The translations under genes were made by a program, and so were the position numbers. Of a stretch of 25,891 nt of DNA, positions 7,057 to 14,807 are shown in pieces. Numbering within the stretch: position 1 is the first letter of the stretch; every line of letters starts with the position of its first letter. The notes beneath the pieces are model-generated. The model made no database searches. It had not been told where the DNA came from and saw nothing but the letters and a program-made list of their open reading frames with translations. The DNA is from Nitrososphaeria archaeon. GTDB taxonomy: Archaea; Thermoproteota; Nitrososphaeria; JACIWG01. The stretch lies in NCBI GenBank assembly GCA_029776125.1, contig JARVJS010000018.1, forward strand, positions 1 through 25,891, in the 5' to 3' direction.

Positions 7057-7168
7057 ACTTCGCCAAACCTCTTTTTGCGGGGGGCGTCCACCTGTCGCGT
7101 AGCTGGGTTGACCCTTAACCTCATTATTTCGGTCAGGGCCGTCACTACGCATTTTATAGTGGACGCAT
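7004..7168 (-). ncRNA. two-domain structured RNA, possibly H/ACA-like
   Basis: On the minus strand two adjoining hairpin domains can be drawn by eye. Domain 1 is closed by GCGTCCAC/GTGGACGC (7166-7159 with 7091-7084); inside are GCGTAG/CTACGC and CCCTGACC/GGTTAAGGG. Domain 2 is closed by CCCCCGC/GCGGGGG (7083-7077 with 7016-7010). Its upper stem is GGTTTGGC/GCCAAA(A)CT, then a K-turn-like loop (GGC-GAAG-TATGC opposite GCATA-AAT-GA-GCC). ACA (7009-7007) follows domain 2 directly, with 15 bases between upper stem and ACA, as in archaeal H/ACA guides. G+C is far above the neighbours. A TATA-like box is at 7191-7200. There is no H/ANA box after domain 1, and no RNase P conserved regions were found. 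The identity remains open. Confidence 0.65.
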
Positions 7169-7190
7169 TTAATTTTTGGTATAAAGATTG

Positions 7191-7200
7191 ATATATATTT
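7191..7200 (-). promoter_or_regulatory. TATA-like box for the structured RNA
   Basis: The minus strand reads AAATATATAT, centred about 27 bases before the 5' strand of the outer helix at 7166. It lies between the pheT stop (7221) and the RNA, so the RNA (and perhaps TOPRIM-dnaG-pelA) need not depend on the pheST promoter. Confidence 0.5.
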
Positions 7201-7220
7201 TTCCAGTTCATTTTCAAACT

Positions 7221-8849
7221 CTATTTTTCTAGAGATATCTCAAATCCGCTTACAGGATGGCGTAAACCTTCTTTTTGTATATAGTATGGTAAAATTTCTC
7301 CCAGTAATCCTATTTTTCTGTTATTCTGTATGAGAATTGCACATCTTCCATCAATAAAGTAAGGATGTGTGTATGCTTTAAAGGTGTAATTTTTAGTTCC
7401 TAAGTAGTTTAAAAGTGCATTTACTACTGATTTTACTTCAGTAAATGATGTGTCAGTATGTGATATTAGGCCTGCAACTTTAACTTTCTCTTTTATTATG
7501 CTCCTTCCTTTTAATTCAAATATACGTCCGATTTCAAAAACTTTTTGAGGATATGGTTCATGTATATTAGAGGATAGAACTTTTAAGAGTTGGGGCATTA
7601 TTGCACTTCTAAGAACATTGTATTCTTTAGTTTTAGGTTCCGCTACTTCTATTAAATGTTCTGCAAACAAGTCCTGTTCTTCTTTGTTTGCTAGATAAAA
7701 TGTCATTACCTCTATAAAGCCAAGGCCTATCAAACAATTCCGAATATCCTCAAATATTTTTTTATTTCTTAAGGGTTTACCATTTTGATGTAATTTTAAT
7801 GGTAAAGGTCTAAGTTTATTATATCCGAATCCGTACCCTACTTCCTCTATTAAGTCTACTTCATGTAGGATATCAATCCTATGTCTTGGTACTATAACTT
7901 CAATTTCCTTGCCATCTTTTACTGCTCTTGCCCTCATATTAACTTTCTTGAATATATTTATAACTTCATTAGTTTTTAATGAGATACCAAGGATCTTTCT
8001 TATACTGTCTTTAGTAAGAAGCATTTTTCTAGGAGAAAGATTAGGCGTTTCTAATTTCTTGTCATAAAAATTTATTTCTACACTATATATTTTTGCACCA
8101 TAATCTAGTAATGTGGCCGCCAATATGGAAAGTGCATCCTCAGCTGGCTCAAGTTCGCATGCTGTTATATCAACAAACAATTCTTTTGTTTTCTCTGAGA
8201 GAGCTGTAACGTTCCCATTGATTATCGGTGGGAAAGAGAGTACTTGATTAAGTGAATCTTTTAATATAGGGAATACATTTTTTTTAGCAAGTAAATGTCC
8301 ATAGAGTTTGCCCTGTTCTGTTTGTGATAAAATTTCTAAGATAGATTTTTGTGTGTTATGATATAAAGGTACAAATTTAAAGTCCGGTCCCTCAACTGTA
8401 TAGTAAATGGGTGGTCTAATTCTTGAGGCATCATGTAGGCCTATGGCAAATTTTTTTCTTTTTCTTCCTATACCTTCATGCAAGTCTTCTTGCAAAGAAA
8501 TCAATTCCTTTAAAGTTTGTTCAGAAAATTGAAGTCTTGCGTATAATCCAACAACATATGGTCGTATTTCTTCGACTCTTCTATCAACATGCACTATATA
8601 TTCTGATTTATCTATCTGAACTTCAATTGATGGCTCTTTATTAAAATAGAAGTGGTTTATTGCTTTAGCTATTCCTGCAGGTGAACCATAATCTGGGCGA
8701 TTAGGACTATATTCAACTTTAATTTCTTCATCATTAAAATCTTCTATATTCAAACCTAAAAGTGGAATAATCTCTAAAATTTCTTCTTTACAAAGTTTTT
8801 TTTCTAAAAAGTTATTTAATCGCTCGTATTTAAAGCTTAGTACGGGCAT
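7221..8849 (-). CDS. pheT: phenylalanyl-tRNA synthetase beta subunit
   Basis: At 542 residues this is the archaeal/eukaryal-length form. The N-terminal region has EYSPNRPDYGSPAGIAKAI. The B3/B4 domain is central (AIGLHDASRI). The B5 domain (about 275-345) ends in VPRHRIDILHEVDLIEEVGY, and the pseudo-catalytic domain occupies the C-terminus. It lacks the bacterial N-terminal EMAP-like domain and C-terminal anticodon-binding domain, as archaeal forms do. It forms the alpha2-beta2 synthetase with PheS. The start ATG at 8849 has a strong GAGGAG motif just upstream and lies inside the 3' end of pheS (20-base overlap), so translation is probably coupled. Confidence 0.96.
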   Translation of the reverse strand: MPVLSFKYERLNNFLEKKLCKEEILEIIPLLGLNIEDFNDEEIKVEYSPNRPDYGSPAGIAKAINHFYFNKEPSIEVQIDKSEYIVHVDRRVEEIRPYVVGLYARLQFSEQTLKELISLQEDLHEGIGRKRKKFAIGLHDASRIRPPIYYTVEGPDFKFVPLYHNTQKSILEILSQTEQGKLYGHLLAKKNVFPILKDSLNQVLSFPPIINGNVTALSEKTKELFVDITACELEPAEDALSILAATLLDYGAKIYSVEINFYDKKLETPNLSPRKMLLTKDSIRKILGISLKTNEVINIFKKVNMRARAVKDGKEIEVIVPRHRIDILHEVDLIEEVGYGFGYNKLRPLPLKLHQNGKPLRNKKIFEDIRNCLIGLGFIEVMTFYLANKEEQDLFAEHLIEVAEPKTKEYNVLRSAIMPQLLKVLSSNIHEPYPQKVFEIGRIFELKGRSIIKEKVKVAGLISHTDTSFTEVKSVVNALLNYLGTKNYTFKAYTHPYFIDGRCAILIQNNRKIGLLGEILPYYIQKEGLRHPVSGFEISLEK

Positions 8850-10356
8850 AATTAACTCCTCTTAACCAACTTAGATGATTTTCATACAAAAATCTAATGT
8901 CATCTATTTCATATGCTAAAAGAATCAATCTTTCTAGTCCTCCGCCCCACGCTAAAACTGGATTTTTTATACCAGCTGGTAAAACTACCTCTGGTCTAAA
9001 CACACCCATTCCACATAACTCCAACCACTTTCCAATTTTTTCCACATATGCTACTGCCTCTAAAGATGGTTCCGTATATGGAAAGTATGTGGGCCAAAAT
9101 TTGATCTTTTTAAATCCTAATTCTTTATAAAAAGAGCTTAGAATTCCTATTAAGTGCCTTAAAGTAACATTTTTACCTGTAACTATTCCCTCATATTGAT
9201 GGAATTCAAAAAGATGTTTGCTATCAAGATTTTCGTTTCTAAAAACTTTGTCAATTGAAAAAACTTTCGCGGAAGATGGCTTATTTTTGTAAAGATACTG
9301 CAAAGTTATTGGTGTAGTATGTGTTCTCAATACTGTTTTTTTTGCTTCTTCCACCGACCATTTATAATTCCACCCTCTAGAACCAGTATCTCCTCCCTTC
9401 TCATGTATGCTCTTTATGACGCCTATTATTGGATTTTTTTCTATTCTTTCATCGAATATTCCCTTGAGATAAAAAGTATCTTGCATTTCTCTCGCTGGAT
9501 GATCTTGCGGTATAAATAAGGCATCAAAATTCCAAAAAGATGGCAAAACTACAGGCCCTTCTATTTCTTCAAATCCAAAACTTAAGAATATTTCTCTCAC
9601 TTGATCGATAAAATCTTGTACCGGATGCTTTCTTCCTGGATATACTGTAGGCACTTCCCCTTCAACATCATAAGGTCTAAATTTAACTTCTTTCCATTTT
9701 CCACTGATAATTAATTCAGGTGTTAATTTTTCAACATACGGTGTTCTAGAATATTCTTCAAAGAGTGTAAATGCATTTTCCTTAGCCTTGATAGTAATTT
9801 CACTTACTTCTCTAAACTTTATATAGTTTGGTCGCTTTTTTAATTCATCTAATACCCTTTTTTCATGAAAAGTTAATTCACCAATTTCTATTTGTTTTTT
9901 AGTATAAATTTTTTTAAGCAAAGCTTCGCTATCTAATAATTTTAAAGATAACAATTTAACAAATACCCCTTCCTTTTCCTTAGTTACTTCTATACATCCG
10001 CTCTTTATTGCAAATCCAATTGCTGCCGAAAACTCCTTTTCCTCCATACCTAACTCTTTCTTTACTTTCCCTATTTCCTCTTTACCGCCTTTTTCAGCTA
10101 ATAAGTTAAGGATCCTACGTTCAGGTAGTCCTTCATTTATGCTTTTAATGCCCAACGTATCTAATTCAACAAAAATATATTTTTTCTCCTCCAATTCTAT
10201 TAACTCTTTTTTCTTTAACCATTCTATACCTCGTCTAACCTGATCTAGAGAAAGTTTTGTCTCTGATGTAATTTCATTTATTGTAAGGTTATTTTTCTTC
10301 TTCAACGTTCCAATAATTTCTGCCTCAATTGGATGTAAAACTGAATTCATACCCAT
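8830..10356 (-). CDS. pheS: phenylalanyl-tRNA synthetase alpha subunit
   Basis: At 508 residues this is the catalytic subunit. The N-terminal winged-helix DNA-binding-like modules (about 1-150) are typical of archaeal/eukaryal PheS. The class II catalytic core follows: motif 1 area around HPVQDFIDQVREIF (244-257), motif 2 VFRNENLDSKHLFEF (371-385), and motif 3 AWGGGLERLILL (469-480). RTHTTPITLQ (344-353) precedes motif 2. It charges tRNA-Phe as an alpha2-beta2 complex with PheT. The start is ATG at 10356 (another ATG is two codons in). It diverges from trpS across a short intergenic region. Confidence 0.96.
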   Translation of the reverse strand: MGMNSVLHPIEAEIIGTLKKKNNLTINEITSETKLSLDQVRRGIEWLKKKELIELEEKKYIFVELDTLGIKSINEGLPERRILNLLAEKGGKEEIGKVKKELGMEEKEFSAAIGFAIKSGCIEVTKEKEGVFVKLLSLKLLDSEALLKKIYTKKQIEIGELTFHEKRVLDELKKRPNYIKFREVSEITIKAKENAFTLFEEYSRTPYVEKLTPELIISGKWKEVKFRPYDVEGEVPTVYPGRKHPVQDFIDQVREIFLSFGFEEIEGPVVLPSFWNFDALFIPQDHPAREMQDTFYLKGIFDERIEKNPIIGVIKSIHEKGGDTGSRGWNYKWSVEEAKKTVLRTHTTPITLQYLYKNKPSSAKVFSIDKVFRNENLDSKHLFEFHQYEGIVTGKNVTLRHLIGILSSFYKELGFKKIKFWPTYFPYTEPSLEAVAYVEKIGKWLELCGMGVFRPEVVLPAGIKNPVLAWGGGLERLILLAYEIDDIRFLYENHLSWLRGVNYARTKL

Positions 10357-10381
10357 TACTTACTATGGATTTTTCATAATG

Positions 10382-10391
10382 TTTTTAAATC
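10382..10391 (+). promoter_or_regulatory. TATA-like box of trpS
   Basis: TTTTTAAATC is centred about 28 bases before ATG at 10415. This favours that codon as a leaderless start over the upstream ATG at 10379, which lies before the box. Confidence 0.5.
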
Positions 10392-10414
10392 TTTTTAATC
10401 ACCCCTCTTCTGAA

Positions 10415-11563
10415 ATGCAGGGTTCAAATGCGTTATCAGATAATGTTACTCCTTGGTCTGTAGAAGGAGAGGTAGATTATGATAAGTTAGTTCGCCAATT
10501 TGGAACGAGATATATTGATGAAGAAATATTAAACTATTTTAAAAAATTTACTGGAGAAATAAACTTTTTCTTAAAAAGAAATTTCTTTTTCTGTCACCGG
10601 GATCTAGATTGGGTCCTTAAAAAATATGAAGAGGGTGAAAAATTTTATCTTTATACGGGTAGAGGCCCCTCAGGTAAGGTTCACATAGGCCATCTTTTAC
10701 CTTGGTTTTTCACAAAATATTTACAAGACAAATTTAATGTACACTTACTTTTCCAAGTTACAGATGATGAAAAATTTTTGTATAAAGATGAATTGTCATT
10801 ACCTTATGTTGAATCAATGACTTCAGATAATTTACTTGATATAATTGCTGTAGGATTTGATTATAAAAAAACACAAATCATAATTGATACAAAGGAAATA
10901 AAAGAACTTTATACTATTGCTATCAAAATAGCAAAATCAATAACACTATCTACTGTTAAAGCTGTTTTTGGATTTACAGATTCAAGCAATATAGGCATGA
11001 TATTTTTCCCATCAATACAGGCTGCACCTTGCTTCTTATACTCTGAAAAGATTGGAAAACCTGTCCCTTGTCTAATCCCCGCTGCAATTGATCAAGACAA
11101 TTTTTGGAGAATGACTAGAGATGTTGCAGAAAAATTAGGATATTATAAACCGGCTCAGATACATTCAAAATTTTTACCTGCATTAAATAAGGAAGGGAAA
11201 ATGTCATCATCTCTTCCTGAAACAGCTATCTATACAACAGACTCACCAGAAGATGTACGAAGGAAGGTTAAAAATGCCTTTACTGGTGGTCAGCCAACAA
11301 TAGAAGAGCAAAGAAAAAAGGGGGGAAATCCTTATATTTGTCCTGTATATTTTTATGAACAATATTTTTTTGAAAAAGATGATAAAAAATTAGAGGATAT
11401 AAGAAGTGGCTGTTTAAACGGAAATCTCCTCTGTGGTGAGCATAAAAATAGTTTAATTTCAAAGATTATTACATTTTTAGAGGATTTTCAAATTAAACGT
11501 GAAAAGGCCAAAAATATTGTTGAAAAATATATTTTTGACCCTAAGCGAGAGATATCCCTCTGA
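10415..11563 (+). CDS. trpS: tryptophanyl-tRNA synthetase
   Basis: From ATG at 10415 this is 382 residues. It is a class I synthetase of the archaeal/eukaryal type with HIGH at 90-93 (in GRGPSGKVHIGHLLPW) and KMSSS at 262-266. AAIDQDNFWRMTRDVA between them is typical of this branch. The frame is open to ATG at 10379, but the TATA-like box at 10382-10391 makes the later start more likely. It charges tRNA-Trp, whose intron-containing gene is at 14557-14686. The 3' end overlaps the convergent coenzyme A gene by 23 bases. Confidence 0.96.
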   Translation: MQGSNALSDNVTPWSVEGEVDYDKLVRQFGTRYIDEEILNYFKKFTGEINFFLKRNFFFCHRDLDWVLKKYEEGEKFYLYTGRGPSGKVHIGHLLPWFFTKYLQDKFNVHLLFQVTDDEKFLYKDELSLPYVESMTSDNLLDIIAVGFDYKKTQIIIDTKEIKELYTIAIKIAKSITLSTVKAVFGFTDSSNIGMIFFPSIQAAPCFLYSEKIGKPVPCLIPAAIDQDNFWRMTRDVAEKLGYYKPAQIHSKFLPALNKEGKMSSSLPETAIYTTDSPEDVRRKVKNAFTGGQPTIEEQRKKGGNPYICPVYFYEQYFFEKDDKKLEDIRSGCLNGNLLCGEHKNSLISKIITFLEDFQIKREKAKNIVEKYIFDPKREISL

Positions 11564-12014
11564 CATCTATTTCCTTATTCCTTATTCTCGTTGCCGATAT
11601 CTTTTCCCCGTCCCTTGCATACACAATTGGCACTACAATTTTCGATAAACTTTTCAATCCCATTGCCATCCTAATCTTATTACATTCATTCGCAACTTTT
11701 TCTGTTTCTTCACTAACAATAATAGCATTTGTTTGTGGATCAAGAGCCGGCCCAAATCTGTCATCTAATCTAACTATTCTATAGCGTTTCCTTCCATACT
11801 TTTTCTTTATTAACTCAAATAATTTTCTTTTTCTCTGCTGGAAATTATGTTCCACCTTTTTCCCTATTTCTTTTACTAGAAAATCTGAAGATATTCCAAT
11901 AATCAGCTTTTTACTTACAGAAAACGCATATTCTAGTAGGGTTAAATGTCCTATATGAATATAGTCAAATGTTCCACCTACTACTGCTTGACTGAAAACC
12001 CCTTTTTTCCCCAT
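11541..12014 (-). CDS. archaeal phosphopantetheine adenylyltransferase
   Basis: At 157 residues this is a nucleotidyltransferase that adenylates 4'-phosphopantetheine to dephospho-CoA. The nucleotide-binding signature GGTFDYIHIGH is at 13-23, and the second signature ISATRIR at 139-145. SEET (101-104) sits where the family's substrate loop is expected. It belongs to the archaeal/eukaryal type (COG1019-like) rather than bacterial CoaD. The start is ATG at 12014, with a symmetric TATA-like CTTATATAAG at about 12041-12050, so a near-leaderless message is likely. It ends inside the convergent trpS 3' end (23-base overlap). Confidence 0.92.
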   Translation of the reverse strand: MGKKGVFSQAVVGGTFDYIHIGHLTLLEYAFSVSKKLIIGISSDFLVKEIGKKVEHNFQQRKRKLFELIKKKYGRKRYRIVRLDDRFGPALDPQTNAIIVSEETEKVANECNKIRMAMGLKSLSKIVVPIVYARDGEKISATRIRNKEIDVRGISLA

Positions 12015-12100
12015 TTTTTTCTTACTCTCTTTTTTCTGATGCTTATATAAGGGTTATCATTTTAAAGCCATATTGACATAAGTTAGGTGGTAAGGTAGAT

Positions 12101-13003
12101 TTGGATCAAATTATTGATTCATATATTAGGGCTGGAAAGATTGCTGCTAGTGTTTTAAAGGATATAAAGAATAGAATACAACCGGGTATGACTTTTTTAG
12201 AAGTATGTGATTTAGTTGAGAAAAGGATAAAAGAATTAGGTGGTGAACCAGCTTTTCCAGTAAACATTTGCGTTAATGATATAGCAGCGCATGATACTGC
12301 TGAAATAAATGATCAAAGAGTAATTAAAGATAATGATGTAGTAAAGTTGGATATTGGCGTTCATGTTAATGGATACATTGCAGATACCGCCCTCACGCTA
12401 ACTTTTAGCGAAAAATTTTCCGATATCTTACATGCTAATATTGAAGTTCTAAATTTAGCCTTGCAAAAGGTTTTAACTGGAGAAAGTCTAAATGAAATAG
12501 GTAGAATAATATATTATAGTGCCTTAAGTAGAGGTTATAAACCAATAAGTAATCTTTCTGGCCATTCATTAGATTATTACAGGATTCATGCTGGTCAATC
12601 TGTTCCAAATGTTCCAATTAATGGTCTAATCGGGTATTTTGTAGCTGGAAAATGTTATGCAATAGAACCTTTCCTTACTGATAAAAAGGCTGCCGCTTTT
12701 GTTAAAGAGGATACCAGAGCTAATATCTTTAGCTTAATTAAAAGAAAAAAAGTTAAATTTGAACAGGCTGACAATTTGCTGGAGACAATTTGGTTAAAGA
12801 GAAAAACATTGCCATTTGCAGCCAGATGGTTTACGAATATGCTTGAAGAAAAAGAATTACTCAAAATTCTTGATTTTCTGATTAAAAACAAGCTTATAAG
12901 AAAATATCCAGTATTAAAGGAAGCAACTAATCAGATAGTAACCCAATTTGAGCACACTGTTTTAGTATTAGAGAAAAATAGTATAATTACAACTTTACTT
13001 TAA
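12101..13003 (+). CDS. map: methionine aminopeptidase, type II
   Basis: At 300 residues this removes N-terminal methionine from nascent proteins. All pita-bread metal ligands are visible: D84 (in KLDIGVHVNGY), D95 (in IADTALT), H155 (in SGHSLDYYRIH), E189 (in AIEPF) and E284 (in TQFEHTVLV). The substrate-side H64 lies in AAHDT. The roughly 60-residue insert between H155/E189 and E284 contains the type II helical subdomain. The start is TTG at 12101, preceded by an AGGTGGTAAGG motif; a TATA-like TTTTAAAG lies at about 12058-12068. Confidence 0.95.
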   Translation: MDQIIDSYIRAGKIAASVLKDIKNRIQPGMTFLEVCDLVEKRIKELGGEPAFPVNICVNDIAAHDTAEINDQRVIKDNDVVKLDIGVHVNGYIADTALTLTFSEKFSDILHANIEVLNLALQKVLTGESLNEIGRIIYYSALSRGYKPISNLSGHSLDYYRIHAGQSVPNVPINGLIGYFVAGKCYAIEPFLTDKKAAAFVKEDTRANIFSLIKRKKVKFEQADNLLETIWLKRKTLPFAARWFTNMLEEKELLKILDFLIKNKLIRKYPVLKEATNQIVTQFEHTVLVLEKNSIITTLL

Positions 13004-13007
13004 AATG

Positions 13008-13199
13008 TTAATATTTTATTTCTTCCTTATATATTGCAGATATAATCATTTTATTTCCACATTTTTGGCAAATATCACCTTCTTTATAAACATAGTCATT
13101 AACTTTGAATGGTCTTTTCATTTTAAGTTGGCATTTTAAGCACTCTTCTATGGTAACTATCCTGAATTGCTTTTGTCCCTTAAATAATCTATTAGCCAA
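13008..13199 (-). CDS. small zinc-ribbon protein of unknown function
   Basis: This 63-residue protein has two CxxC knuckles (C20/C23 and C44/C47) and a basic N-terminus (RLFKGQKQFR). It ends MIISAIYKEEIKY. The layout fits a single zinc ribbon that might bind RNA or protein. The start TTG (13199-13197) follows directly on the TAG stop of the upstream DUF1512-like gene, with GGAG about ten bases before it, so the two are co-transcribed and probably translationally coupled. I do not recognise a named family. Confidence 0.75.
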   Translation of the reverse strand: MANRLFKGQKQFRIVTIEECLKCQLKMKRPFKVNDYVYKEGDICQKCGNKMIISAIYKEEIKY

Positions 13200-14318
13200 C
13201 TATTGACCAACTCCTAGTGTGTTGCCGACACCTACAACAATCACAGTATCCCCTTCCCTTGTCTTGTTCTCAAGCAGATAATCTATTCTATTTAATACCT
13301 TAGGTATCGAATCAACTATCTCCTTAGTCATGCAAGTAATTGCCTCAACAATAGATTCCTTAATTATCACCGCATATAATGGAATATTATTCTTTGAAGC
13401 AATTTCTTCAATTTTATACTTATCTACACCAATACCTCCAATTGCTGCACCCGCTCCTTCAGCAACCTCTCCTGTAGCTTCTCCTTCTAATTTTAATGCA
13501 GCATCAATCATAATAATGGCCGCAGGTTTTAAGCCATAGCTGTTGATTAAATACTCTATAGCAGTCCCAGGTTGCCCTACATTTCCAGCTGGACCCTCTG
13601 CTTTTATTACATAAAGGAGTCTATTCTTATAGTTTAATTCGCCAAATACTGTATCTCGTGCTAATTGCTTTTTTTCACAATTTAATAATAACTTTCCTGC
13701 AACCATTGGTCCCACTCCATCCCCTATTGGTTGTGCATTTTTAATAGGCTCAATAGCTGAAATTAATGCCTCTACTTCCCTTAATAAATCGGGTAGTATC
13801 ATCTGGAGTTGCATAAGAAGATAAAGGTTAGAGGTTTTTTTGCCCACTAAATAGTAATGTCTTACCACTTTGTAATATACATTTAATGCGGCAGAAATTT
13901 CTAATAAATTCTCAAGAATTGAGGTTGTTAAAGCATCTTTGTCAGGCAACATACTTCTGACCTCACCCCTTATTCTCTCATCCCTAACACTCAATATGTG
14001 TTCAATTTTTTTAACTAAACCCGTAGGATCTAGATCAACTGGAGAAATAGTAAAATATTCTATTAGCGTATTTACATGCGAGATAGCGTCACCTTTATAA
14101 CCATTTTTTTGAAGAAACTCAAAAACTTCTTTTTTAGACTTATCCTGAGCCTCCTTTATCTTATTTAAAGCCCCAGAAATTGATAACAAGAGCCTCTGAA
14201 CCTGCAACTGTTGTCCAAAAAACAAGTAAAAGAAAAAAATGGCATAAAAGATAAGAGATAAAATCTGCTGAATAGAAGAATTATCACTAGGAAATAACTG
14301 AAAAACATCTATTTCCAT
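13200..14318 (-). CDS. DUF1512-like archaeal membrane protein
   Basis: From ATG at 14318 this is 372 residues. One strong transmembrane helix sits near the N-terminus (about 17-38). A long helical, partly coiled region follows, then a conserved C-terminal half with glycine-rich stretches: GDGVGPMVAG, AEGPAGNVGQPG, IIMIDAALKLEGE, and TGEVAEGAGAAIGGIG. I assign it to the uncharacterised DUF1512 family from memory, with moderate certainty. The open frame extends to 14399, but that part lies on 5S rRNA. Position 14318 fits a short leader after TATA-like sequence (about 14341-14358) with a GGGTGAT motif. A zinc-ribbon gene follows without a gap. Confidence 0.72.
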   Translation of the reverse strand: MEIDVFQLFPSDNSSIQQILSLIFYAIFFFYLFFGQQLQVQRLLLSISGALNKIKEAQDKSKKEVFEFLQKNGYKGDAISHVNTLIEYFTISPVDLDPTGLVKKIEHILSVRDERIRGEVRSMLPDKDALTTSILENLLEISAALNVYYKVVRHYYLVGKKTSNLYLLMQLQMILPDLLREVEALISAIEPIKNAQPIGDGVGPMVAGKLLLNCEKKQLARDTVFGELNYKNRLLYVIKAEGPAGNVGQPGTAIEYLINSYGLKPAAIIMIDAALKLEGEATGEVAEGAGAAIGGIGVDKYKIEEIASKNNIPLYAVIIKESIVEAITCMTKEIVDSIPKVLNRIDYLLENKTREGDTVIVVGVGNTLGVGQ

Positions 14319-14361
14319 TTCTCTATTATCACCCTTACTATTTTTTATTTTATTATATGGC

Positions 14362-14474
14362 GCCGGCACCATTGCTTCGCGATGGCTTCCGCACATCACT
14401 AACGCAATGGCGTGATGCGGTTTGACTTCTGGGATCCGACGAGACCAGGTCGAACCCGCATCACTATGGCCGGC
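14362..14474 (-). rRNA. rrf: 5S ribosomal RNA, unlinked
   Basis: On the minus strand the ends pair as helix I (GCCGGC at 14474-14469 with GCCGGC at 14367-14362). The interior has 5S hallmarks: CCATAGTGATGCGGGTTCGACC, split as helix II and loop B, then CGTCGGATCCCAGAAGTCAA (the helix III loop region) and a GCGGAAGCC loop E-like part. It is about 113 bases by these limits; the mature ends may be a few bases longer. No 16S or 23S rRNA is adjacent, so this is a stand-alone 5S gene. A divergent tRNA-Trp gene starts 82 bases away. Confidence 0.92.
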
Positions 14475-14556
14475 TGAACATAACGCCCAAAAAGCCCCTA
14501 ATTAAATTTTTGTTTTTTAAAAATTTATTTCCCCCCTCTTTAAGGGATAATTATTA
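14475..14556. promoter_or_regulatory. divergent promoter region of 5S rRNA and tRNA-Trp
   Basis: These 82 bases hold A/T-rich boxes on both strands: AAAAATTTAATT read leftward, centred about 30 bases from the 5S 5' end, and TTTTAAAAATTTATTT read rightward, about 30 bases before tRNA-Trp. A CCCCCC run separates the second box from the tRNA. Confidence 0.45.
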
Positions 14557-14686
14557 GGGGCTATCGTCCAGCAAGGCAGGACAACGGGCTCCAGAACCAA
14601 GATGGGTAAACTGACCAAAGGATGATGTGGTTTTGGAGCTGGGTGAAGAAACCCGTCTGTCGTGGGTTCAAGTCCCACTAGCCCCA
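14557..14686 (+). tRNA. tRNA-Trp (CCA) with intron in the anticodon loop
   Basis: The acceptor GGGGCTA (14557-14563) pairs with TAGCCCC (14679-14685), and the discriminator is A14686. The anticodon stem ACGGG (14584-14588) pairs with CCCGT (14652-14656). The anticodon CCA is at 14591-14593. A 56-base intron lies at 14595-14650 if placed at the usual 37/38 site. CTCCAGAACC (14589-14598) can pair with GGTTTTGGAG (14629-14638) across the 5' splice site. The intron also carries C/D-like boxes. The bulge-helix-bulge is not perfectly canonical on the 3' side as I can draw it. Confidence 0.93.
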
Positions 14687-14807
14687 TTATCTTCTTTAAT
14701 AAGTTTGGAAGAAGGTAGTAATTTTATAGAATTTGTATTACTATGAAGTTAGTTTCTTTTAATAATCCAATTCATTAGCACATTTCAATTTTCTAGAATT
14801 AGAATGG

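Noticed and set aside
7004..7168. Reading the structured RNA as RNase P RNA
   Set aside because: I looked for the conserved GAGGAAAGUC-type and ACAGAA-type regions on both strands and did not find them. A highly reduced RNase P cannot be fully excluded without a covariance search.
10379..10414. 12-residue N-terminal extension of TrpRS
   Set aside because: The TATA-like box lies inside this stretch, so transcription probably begins at or just before ATG 10415.
14319..14399. N-terminal extension of the DUF1512-like protein
   Set aside because: These codons lie on the 3' part of 5S rRNA and its flank. ATG at 14318 gives the family-like start with a transmembrane helix.
14687..14807. Possible small RNA between tRNA-Trp and tRNA-Ala
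   Set aside because: Only a weak AGTAAT/ATTACT hairpin and AT-rich sequence are present, with no C/D or H/ACA boxes and no raised G+C.
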